A stretch of DNA of 30,112 nt from positions 1 through 30,112 of IMG/VR virus record IMGVR_UViG_3300044640_001030. The stretch is one strand, 5' to 3'. This stretch comes from a virus. Position 1 is the stretch's first letter; every line of letters begins with the position of its first letter. The position numbers and the translations under genes are program-made. This document shows, piece by piece, positions 25,971 through 30,112 of the stretch. The notes under the pieces were generated by a model that was given only the letters and a program-made list of their open reading frames with translations, was not told where the DNA came from and did no database searches.

Positions 25971-25995
25971 CACTTTGGCAGTTCAGTGTTATAAT
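25961..25995 (+). promoter_or_regulatory. Sigma70 promoter, AACCGGTT, leaderless
   Basis: AACCGGTT 25961-25968, TTGACA 25967-25972, 17-bp spacer, TATAAT 25990-25995, ACACAC, ATG 26002. Confidence 0.85.
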
Positions 25996-26001
25996 ACACA
26001 C

Positions 26002-26232
26002 ATGAACAAAACAAATGACATTCTACAGTGGACCGGAGCAGTGGCCATCATCCTTATGCATGTGCTGAACGCGATGGGGCCCGAAGCATATCCCTACAAC
26101 ATTATCGCAGCATTCGTCGGAACAGTGGCATTCCTAGCATGGACTGTCCGTGTTCGCAACTTGCCGCAGTTTACGGTAAACGTGATTGCATTAGCCATAG
26201 GCTTTGTAGGGTTATACAAAGCGTTTGGTTGA
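26002..26232 (+). CDS. Three-segment membrane protein, 76 residues
   Basis: MNKTNDILQWTGAVAIILMH then VLNAMGPEAYPYNIIAAFVG, TVAFLAWTVRVRN and FTVNVIALAIGFVGLYKAFG. Three predicted membrane segments separated by short loops. I recall T4-like phages carrying such small polytopic proteins (ILQWTGxxxIIxxxVLNA...PYN) with no function. No Shine-Dalgarno; ATG at the predicted transcription start. The stop lies in the next -35 box. Confidence 0.72.
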   Translation: MNKTNDILQWTGAVAIILMHVLNAMGPEAYPYNIIAAFVGTVAFLAWTVRVRNLPQFTVNVIALAIGFVGLYKAFG

Positions 26233-26257
26233 CAGTTTGAGCAACTGGTGTTACAAT
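26229..26257 (+). promoter_or_regulatory. Sigma70 promoter for structured RNA
   Basis: TTGACA, 17 bp, TACAAT. No gene follows with a start signal; the next 390 nt are highly structured. Confidence 0.7.
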
Positions 26258-26263
26258 AGAGAC

Positions 26264-26656
26264 AGTTAGAGATTAGGGGTTACCAACTCCGGTAGGTACC
26301 CAAGTAGAGAACTATTCCTAGTGACGGCTAGGCTCTACTTGGAATACACGAAAGCAGATCACCCAGAGCCTCTGGGAGGACGAGCACGCCGGATCAAGTT
26401 GGCCTGTAATGTGGTTGATAGACAAGTCCGTGGACGGCACGGTAGGGCAGGTTCAAAACTGTTTATTCTATCAAACATCCCCACCTATTTCCTGATGCTG
26501 GGCAGGTCAAGGCCCAGCAGTCCTATCCCAAGGATCACTGACACTAGAATGTCAGGCCGATGCGCATCGCAGGCCCTACCACGGGTGCCGATGGACGATA
26601 AATTGGGAAGCAGTCGCGAGCAGTGGAAGGCGCAAGCCTAGCTGGGTGAGACCAGT
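26264..26656 (+). ncRNA. Candidate large structured noncoding RNA
   Basis: No supported gene, own promoter upstream and the next promoter (26659) directly downstream. Perfect helices include 26301-26309 with 26333-26341 (9 bp) enclosing 26317-26321 with 26328-26332 (5 bp), and 26362-26367 with 26371-26376 (6 bp). Others are 26415-26422 with 26467-26474 (8 bp), 26497-26503 with 26512-26518 (7 bp) and 26538-26543 with 26550-26555 (6 bp). AGGC-GCAA-GCCT (26628-26639) has a GNRA loop, and CTGG/CCAG closes near 26642-26655. Inside the 8-bp helix is CCGTG-GACGG-CACGG. It does not show the core sequences of RNase P RNA, tmRNA or 6S RNA as I know them. Ends are estimates. Confidence 0.6.
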
Positions 26657-26658
26657 GA

Positions 26659-26687
26659 TTGACAAGTGAATGAAAAGGTGTTATACT
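26659..26687 (+). promoter_or_regulatory. Sigma70 promoter
   Basis: TTGACA, 17 bp, TATACT; leader with AAAGGAAT before ATG 26714. Confidence 0.8.
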
Positions 26688-26713
26688 ACAGGTATTGACA
26701 TAAAGGAATCAAA

Positions 26714-27004
26714 ATGAAACACGTGAAAATCGCCATTGTTGCTGTAGCCGCTGTGATAGCAGTTCCATCCCATGCAGACATCACACAGCGCGATGTCCTG
26801 GGCGTGGCCATAGGAGCCTTGATTGGCTACCAGCTCTCCAAGCCTCATTCACAGCCACAGCATGGCCACCCACAGCCTGTGCATCAAGGTCATCGACATG
26901 ATCACATGCCACCCACCTGTGTGCTGCGTCAGGTCTACAGCGCACCAGGCCAAGGTCCTATCTATGTGCAAGAGTGTCACGGCGGTGGCCGTCGACACTA
27001 CTAA
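26714..27004 (+). CDS. Exported His-rich protein with glycine zipper
   Basis: 96 residues. Signal peptide MKHVKIAIVAVAAVIAVPSH followed by ADI, with probable cleavage near residues 19-21. LGVAIGALIGYQLSKP is glycine-zipper-like and may insert in a membrane. Residues about 46-70 are His/Pro/Gln-rich (PHSQPQHGHPQPVHQGHRHD), possibly metal-binding. Two Cys near the C-terminus could form a disulphide. Envelope location is likely, perhaps for superinfection exclusion (inference). Confidence 0.78.
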   Translation: MKHVKIAIVAVAAVIAVPSHADITQRDVLGVAIGALIGYQLSKPHSQPQHGHPQPVHQGHRHDHMPPTCVLRQVYSAPGQGPIYVQECHGGGRRHY

Positions 27005-27013
27005 GGAGCAGCC

Positions 27014-27250
27014 GTGGGTTTCGTAGTCTATGATCAGCAGTCGGGACACATGCAGAAGTACTACAAATTGGCTAGTACGGCCAAGCGGATCTGCACTCAG
27101 CACAACACCCAACGGGACTACGACTTCTATGTCTATCGTCCAGAGCGCAAGTGGGCTTTCTGCTCATACAGGGACTATGAAGGCATATTGATGGGACTGC
27201 GCGGTGATGCCCTCAAAGTGTGGCAGTTTTGCAACACTCAAACCGGTTGA
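27014..27250 (+). CDS. Small basic phage protein, 78 residues
   Basis: Starts at GTG 27014 with AAGGAG 5-6 nt upstream. MGFVVYDQQSGHMQKYYKLA then STAKRICTQHNTQRDYDFYV and YRPERKWAFCSYRDYEGI resembles phage proteins that begin [FY]VVYD..T. It is basic and aromatic. Ends NTQTG with the stop inside the next -35 box, as at 25970. Co-transcribed with the exported protein upstream. Confidence 0.72.
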   Translation: MGFVVYDQQSGHMQKYYKLASTAKRICTQHNTQRDYDFYVYRPERKWAFCSYRDYEGILMGLRGDALKVWQFCNTQTG

Positions 27251-27275
27251 CAGATTGGCGAAAGTGCGTTATAAT
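27241..27275 (+). promoter_or_regulatory. Sigma70 promoter with AACCGGTT over -35
   Basis: AACCGGTT 27241-27248, TTGACA 27247-27252, 17-bp spacer, TATAAT 27270-27275. GGAGCGAA follows in the leader (27292-27299). Confidence 0.86.
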
Positions 27276-27300
27276 TAACACATAGCAACAAGGAGCGAAC

Positions 27301-27594
27301 ATGACATTTGACACACTGAAATCGGGCACAACACAGCCCACCGAGGACCTCGATCACTTGATCACCCTACTGGCCTTCCAGGCTCGCAGCACACGATCAG
27401 AGCATGGATTGACCCAGGAGCAGTGTCAAGAGCTATATAATCGATTCTCAAGAATCATGATCGCCTATCCCGGGATCACAGCACGAGTCATGGCGGCTGT
27501 CAAGCAGGATGATCGCTTCTGGGACCAACCCGCAGACACACAGATCAAACACCTACACAGTGTAGGGTTATTGGTTGACACTTTGGGTGTTTGA
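27301..27594 (+). CDS. Hypothetical phage protein, 97 residues
   Basis: MTFDTLKSGTTQPTEDLDHL then ITLLAFQARSTRSEHGLTQE and QCQELYNRFSRIMIAYPGIT. Mostly helical. The end (LVDTLGV) is encoded by the -35 box and spacer of the next promoter. AGGAGCGAAC precedes the ATG. Not recognised. Confidence 0.7.
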   Translation: MTFDTLKSGTTQPTEDLDHLITLLAFQARSTRSEHGLTQEQCQELYNRFSRIMIAYPGITARVMAAVKQDDRFWDQPADTQIKHLHSVGLLVDTLGV

Positions 27595-27603
27595 TCGTAT
27601 AAT
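27575..27603 (+). promoter_or_regulatory. Sigma70 promoter overlapping an upstream gene end
   Basis: Perfect hexamers, 17-bp spacer. The upstream stop TGA (27592-27594) lies in the spacer. Confidence 0.85.
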
Positions 27604-27632
27604 ACACACATACACACAAAGGAGCAGACGAA

Positions 27633-27986
27633 ATGACTACAGCAACTATCGAAGCAACGCAAGTACAAGCCGCCCACGACAAGGCCATGGCAGCAGCCCG
27701 CGCAGCAGCACAGGCATTCTCAGACAAACACTTTGGTGGTAGAGACGGGGGCGCATGTGGATTTGCTTGGGTCAACGTCTACAAGGTACGCAGCAACTCC
27801 AAGTTGGGCAAGGCGCTGACCACAGTGGGATTCCGCAAGAGCTACACCGGCGGACTGCAACTTTGGAACAGCTGGTGGCACGGTCAGAGTGTTGACGCAG
27901 CAGAGCACGGTGCAACTGCCTATGCAATCACGCTGAAACAAGAGCTGGGAATCGAAGACATCTACAGCGGCAGCAGACTGGATTAA
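27633..27986 (+). CDS. Conserved phage protein, ACGFAWV family
   Basis: 117 residues. An Ala-rich N-terminal helix (AAHDKAMAAARAAAQAFSDK) is followed by GGRDGGACGFAWVNVYKV, FRKSYTGGLQLWNSW, GATAYAITLKQELGIED and a final SGSRLD. I know this as a recurring phage family (CGFAWV...GF.K.Y.GG...W.......E.GA.A....L...G......SRLD) of unknown function. AAGGAGCAGA lies upstream. Confidence 0.8.
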   Translation: MTTATIEATQVQAAHDKAMAAARAAAQAFSDKHFGGRDGGACGFAWVNVYKVRSNSKLGKALTTVGFRKSYTGGLQLWNSWWHGQSVDAAEHGATAYAITLKQELGIEDIYSGSRLD

Positions 27987-28007
27987 CCCGAGGCCCTGGA
28001 GGGTCTT
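27986..28007 (+). terminator. Terminator-like hairpin
   Basis: ACCC with GGGT, or CCCT with AGGG, then CTTT; same class as 13832. The -35 of the next promoter begins 4 bp later. Confidence 0.45.
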
Positions 28008-28010
28008 TGG

Positions 28011-28039
28011 TTGACAGTTTGGCTAAATGGCCGTATAAT
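28011..28039 (+). promoter_or_regulatory. Sigma70 promoter
   Basis: Perfect hexamers, 17-bp spacer; leader ends AAGGAGCACAT before ATG 28066. The last early promoter in the window. Confidence 0.86.
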
Positions 28040-28065
28040 TAACACATACACACTAAGGAGCACAT

Positions 28066-28251
28066 ATGAAATCCTCAACAGCCACAGCACTAACAATTTT
28101 TGGACTAATCCTCACTATGTTTGGTGTAGGCGGTGTTGAGCACAGCATCACTGACACAGAGCTCCTGAGTAGCCTGGCAGTGAGTGTGTTGGGTCTAGGC
28201 ATTATGTATTGCGGCACATTGGGCCTGCGTAACAGCGCCTACTACGAATAA
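28066..28251 (+). CDS. Two-segment membrane protein, 61 residues
   Basis: MKSSTATALTIFGLILTMFG then VGGVEHSITDTELLSSLAVS and VLGLGIMYCGTLGLR. Two Gly-rich membrane segments with a short acidic loop. Fits phage inner-membrane accessory proteins. Its stop overlaps the next ATG by one base (TAATG). Confidence 0.7.
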   Translation: MKSSTATALTIFGLILTMFGVGGVEHSITDTELLSSLAVSVLGLGIMYCGTLGLRNSAYYE

Positions 28252-28565
28252 TGGAAGCAGTCATAGAGACCACAGGGGGCCAATTCCCCGCACACACATA
28301 CCTGCTAGACGGTAACAATCTAGTAGCTTATGTAAAAGTCAACGAGCTTACACCGTTCTACTTCAAGAAGCCCATCAAGGGATTCGACCGGAGAGGACGC
28401 AAGTTCGTCCCAGGCAACTCAAACTTATTCAACACAAAGAAAGCATCAAATGAACACACAGTCGTTGGTAGTAGTGGGCAAGTATACACAGTCACAGAAG
28501 ACTCGTGTAGCTGTCCCGGCTTCACGTATAGAGGTACCTGCAAACACATGGTCAAACATGTGTGA
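28251..28565 (+). CDS. SWIM-type zinc-finger protein
   Basis: 104 residues. The C-terminal part VYTVTEDSCSCPGFTYRGTC then KHMVKHV fits SWIM zinc fingers (CxCxnCxH: Cys, Cys, Cys, His), which bind DNA or proteins. The N-terminal part (AHTYLLDGNNLVAYVKVNEL, then FYFKKPIKGFDRRGRKF) resembles phage proteins with a short beta domain before SWIM. A DNA-related role is likely but not defined. TAATG coupling to the membrane gene. Confidence 0.77.
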   Translation: MEAVIETTGGQFPAHTYLLDGNNLVAYVKVNELTPFYFKKPIKGFDRRGRKFVPGNSNLFNTKKASNEHTVVGSSGQVYTVTEDSCSCPGFTYRGTCKHMVKHV

Positions 28566-28583
28566 CTATCTCAAGAGCATGGC

Positions 28584-28808
28584 ATGATCAATATACAAGG
28601 ACTCAGTGCTCAGGACGTGCAGATATGCACACTGTTATGGAACTGTGACAGCATAGAAGCAGTGGATGCTATGGTTAACGCTATGCCTCCAGCCTATAAG
28701 AACCGTGCTGTGGTCATGCGTGAGCTTATGACAGCAGCACAACTAGATCAAGTAGAGGACATCAATGAACACATTCCAGCGTTGTTGCAGCGTATTAGTG
28801 CTGGCTAG
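28584..28808 (+). CDS. Small helical phage protein, 74 residues
   Basis: MINIQGLSAQDVQICTLLWN then CDSIEAVDAMVNAMPPAYKN and RAVVMRELMTAAQLDQ. I recognise the pattern (LW.C.S.EAV...V.ALP..Y...A..V.EL..AA.LD) from many T4-like phages, no function known. The last 44 bp also encode the start of the lipoprotein in another frame. Confidence 0.74.
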   Translation: MINIQGLSAQDVQICTLLWNCDSIEAVDAMVNAMPPAYKNRAVVMRELMTAAQLDQVEDINEHIPALLQRISAG

Positions 28809-28956
28809 CACAGTGCTAGCGGGCACGGGCTGCGCCACACACGATCGTCGAGACACTGCCTACGATCCAAAGATCAATCAAGGTCAAACCTTGTTCGATC
28901 AGATGCCCAATTGGGAATACCGTTGCCAGAGTCGGCAAGGTCAGAATCGTTGTTGA
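28765..28956 (+). CDS. Small lipoprotein, 63 residues
   Basis: Signal MNTFQRCCSVLVLASTVLAG then TGCATHDRRDTAYDP, with lipobox LAGTGC-like (AGTGC) and predicted lipidated Cys23. The mature part is short and basic, with two further Cys (YRCQSRQGQNRC). It begins within the preceding gene in a different frame. Overlap recalls Rz1-type nested lipoproteins, but the host gene is not an Rz-like protein, so I do not call it a spanin. Confidence 0.72.
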   Translation: MNTFQRCCSVLVLASTVLAGTGCATHDRRDTAYDPKINQGQTLFDQMPNWEYRCQSRQGQNRC

Positions 28957-29133
28957 TGACCTTCGGTGGTTGACCAGGTCGGTGGTCATGGTGGGGTGGT
29001 CGGCATGCATATGCTAAGTTAGTATGCGCTAACTAGCAGCTATGGGGTCAAGAATCACCACCCTGAAATGATAAGTACTCCACCCAAATTTTTTACGCCG
29101 CAATTTTTTAGAGCTGTAGACCCATTTGGGCAA
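28957..29133. other. Spacer between convergent units, structured
   Basis: No gene. GGGTGGT (28994-29000) pairs with ACCACCC (29057-29063). Between them GCTAaGTTAG-TATGCG-CTAACTAGC (29013-29037) forms a 9-bp helix with one bulge. Two AATTTTTTA tracts follow (about 29088-29112). Probably transcription-ending structure for plus-strand reading, or a small RNA element. Confidence 0.45.
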
Positions 29134-29700
29134 CTATGTTCTAGCGTATCCTATAGCTGACCACAGATACTTGGTAGTCAATCCAAAGTTTGAGCCACCG
29201 TGTACAAGATCCAGGTTGTGCCAACTATACACAGCTCCCATTGGCTGCATGTAAAAACACTGATCTTCCACACAAAAAACCTGCCCAAACTCCCCCTGCG
29301 ATATGTGGCAGTGCCAGCGAGTCAGTCTGGCTTTGTTTTCAGTGATCTCTTGATCGTAGCGATCATAGTCGAAATCACTGTGCTGTGGCACACAAGCACC
29401 GGGCTGTATCGCAGAAATCCAAGCAAACACCATGTCAGCATTGACCCATTTGCCAAACTGTTCAAGCACTGTGCGATCAAACCCACCTCTTTCCCAGTAG
29501 TAAAAAGTCACTCCGTGGCTCACTGCAAGAGTATATCCTGCTGTATGCAATTTCAAGGTCTGTGCTTCGTGCAGTCGTTGATTGAGTTCTGATACAGTGT
29601 TGGCTTCCATTGAGCCGTTGCCCTGTGAGTCTAGACTGTTGATCACTGCTGTCCAGTCTATCACTGATCCGCAATTTCCTTGGTATTTTATTAGCATCAT
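29134..29700 (-). CDS. 2OG-Fe(II) oxygenase-like protein (second)
   Basis: 188 residues (186-187 if a following Met is used). QPGACVPQHSDFDYDRYDQE provides the HxD iron ligands, LTRWHCHISQGEF the usual Arg/His region, and YSWHNLDLVHGGSNFGLTTK the distal His (VHGG). This resembles aspartyl/asparaginyl beta-hydroxylase-type phage proteins. It is unrelated in detail to the protein at 7196. Substrate unknown. A late-type box AGTAAATA ends 4 nt before the start. The upstream segment (first 60 residues) is Asn/Ser/Leu-rich without known motifs. Confidence 0.75.
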   Translation of the reverse strand: MMLIKYQGNCGSVIDWTAVINSLDSQGNGSMEANTVSELNQRLHEAQTLKLHTAGYTLAVSHGVTFYYWERGGFDRTVLEQFGKWVNADMVFAWISAIQPGACVPQHSDFDYDRYDQEITENKARLTRWHCHISQGEFGQVFCVEDQCFYMQPMGAVYSWHNLDLVHGGSNFGLTTKYLWSAIGYART

Positions 29701-29704
29701 GAAA

Positions 29705-29719
29705 TATTTACTATAAATA
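29705..29719. promoter_or_regulatory. Overlapping divergent late promoter boxes
   Basis: Minus strand AGTAAATA (29712 to 29705) faces the oxygenase gene. Plus strand TATAAATA (29712-29719) faces the gene at 29725, exactly 5 nt from its ATG. The boxes share base 29712. Confidence 0.6.
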
Positions 29720-29724
29720 TCTTC

Positions 29725-29919
29725 ATGCGTACAATATACTTCATACTAACACTTGCTCCAGCTCCCTTGTTTTTCTTGGGTTTTTTGCACAGTCTATACT
29801 GGCCCAGTCACTTGTGCGGCACAGACCATGCTATGACTTCAATGTGGTTCATAATGATGCTAGCGCACACTCTACCGTGGGTTCAACGAATCCAACAACT
29901 CTACCTTACCCGGAATTGA
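29725..29919 (+). CDS. Small membrane protein, 64 residues
   Basis: MRTIYFILTLAPAPLFFLGF then LHSLYWPSHLCGTDHAMTSM and WFIMMLAHTLPWVQRI. Two hydrophobic segments around a polar centre with His and Cys. The perfect late box 5 nt before ATG predicts a leaderless late mRNA. Possibly a late envelope or lysis accessory protein; not recognised. Confidence 0.62.
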   Translation: MRTIYFILTLAPAPLFFLGFLHSLYWPSHLCGTDHAMTSMWFIMMLAHTLPWVQRIQQLYLTRN

Positions 29920-30096
29920 AAAACAGCAGTGATACCCACCTTGTAGCACTGTGTAACTTTCCCAGTAGTATATTTCCCACAGGTCTTGTCTATCTGCGGG
30001 ACACCATACCAAATCGTGAATACGTATTTGCCCCACTGGACCTTGGATAGTCACTGTGCAATGGTATTCACCCGTGCTGTCAATTAGAGTTAACAT
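29872..30096 (-). CDS. Hypothetical protein, 74 residues
   Basis: MLTLIDSTGEYHCTVTIQGP then VGQIRIHDLVWCPADRQDLW and EIYYWESYTVLQGGYHCCFS. Aromatic, beta-rich pattern; Cys at 13, 32, 58 and 59. It overlaps the end of the plus-strand gene by 48 bp. The start lies 16 bp from the window edge; no clear Shine-Dalgarno is visible in those bases. Probably real because no competing frame covers 29920-30096, but only moderately supported. Confidence 0.48.
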   Translation of the reverse strand: MLTLIDSTGEYHCTVTIQGPVGQIRIHDLVWCPADRQDLWEIYYWESYTVLQGGYHCCFSIPGKVELLDSLNPR

Positions 30097-30112
30097 ACAT
30101 CTATATAGCTTC

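Noticed and set aside
26321-26641. A 106-codon open frame across the structured RNA
   Set aside because: It needs a GTG start with no ribosome-binding site, its product has atypical Arg/Pro/Ser-rich composition, and the bases are explained by perfect RNA helices.
26264-26656. Phage RNase P RNA or tmRNA
   Set aside because: CCGTGGACGGCACGG and GGTTCAAAAC vaguely recall RNase P and tRNA-like parts, but the conserved RNase P core sequences, a tmRNA tag frame and a CCA end are not there.
28765-28956. Calling the nested lipoprotein an Rz1-type o-spanin
   Set aside because: Although it is nested in an upstream frame, the host gene is not an i-spanin and no endolysin or holin is recognisable nearby.
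1-30112. CRISPR array, integrase or insertion sequence
   Set aside because: No regular spacer-repeat pattern, no recombinase motifs and no transposase or terminal repeats were seen on either strand.

Overview
The window looks like part of the genome of a large lytic tailed phage with T4-like gene control. No bacterial housekeeping operon, integrase, rRNA or insertion sequence is visible. The genes are small and tightly packed with ATGA or TAATG junctions, mixed with ligase, nucleases, AAA+ ATPases, tRNAs and a structural gene. Two promoter classes stand out. One is 29 sigma70-type promoters (TTGACA/TATAAT), all with exactly 17 bp between hexamers. The other is T4-like late boxes related to TATAAATA. 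The host is probably a Gram-negative proteobacterium (lipoprotein signals, sigma70 promoters). Hints about its class conflict: aminolevulinate synthase and a GcrA-like motif suggest alphaproteobacteria, while a BPSL0761-like protein suggests betaproteobacteria.

Layout. (1) 1-1443, minus strand: end of a structural module, with a partial acidic protein, a 21-residue mini-protein and a LamG-domain protein sharing a GRPW motif. (2) 1482-4291: auxiliary metabolism and proteostasis, with 5-aminolevulinate synthase on plus, and ClpP, a cupin and a GmhB-like HAD phosphatase as a minus-strand operon. (3) 4411-9270, plus strand: HNH nuclease, ATP-dependent DNA ligase, then a chain of overlapping small genes with three copies of one small family, a 2OG-Fe(II) oxygenase-like protein and a DksA/TraR zinc finger. 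(4) 9230-11874, minus strand: AlgH/YqgE-like protein, an Ala-rich probable virion protein and a lipoprotein, from late promoters. (5) 11894-13080: small late genes, then about 600 bp without genes holding short 10-bp repeats with a DnaA-box-like 9-mer (possible origin). (6) 13000-28956, all plus: early region, where nearly every gene or short operon has its own strong promoter, a leader ending in GGAGCGAA-type sequence, and often a small hairpin at its end. It holds two tRNAs, GIY-YIG and HNH nucleases, an AAA ATPase, a MoxR ATPase with its metallopeptidase/VWA partner, an Api92-like protein and many unknown small proteins. (7) 29134-30096: late genes, including a second 2OG-Fe(II) oxygenase-like protein.

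Main candidates for something new. First, a 15-base motif in the 3' UTRs of two well-expressed genes is complementary to the ribosome-binding leaders of many early genes, as expected of a phage 3'UTR-derived regulatory RNA. Second, a roughly 390-nt stretch (26264-26656) with its own promoter, no credible gene and many perfect hairpins looks like a structured noncoding RNA. Third, several late boxes sit exactly 5 nt before an ATG, and several sigma70 -10 boxes exactly 6 nt before one, predicting leaderless mRNAs; at 25537-25578 both overlap in front of one gene. Fourth, several genes take their stop codon from the -35 box of the next promoter.
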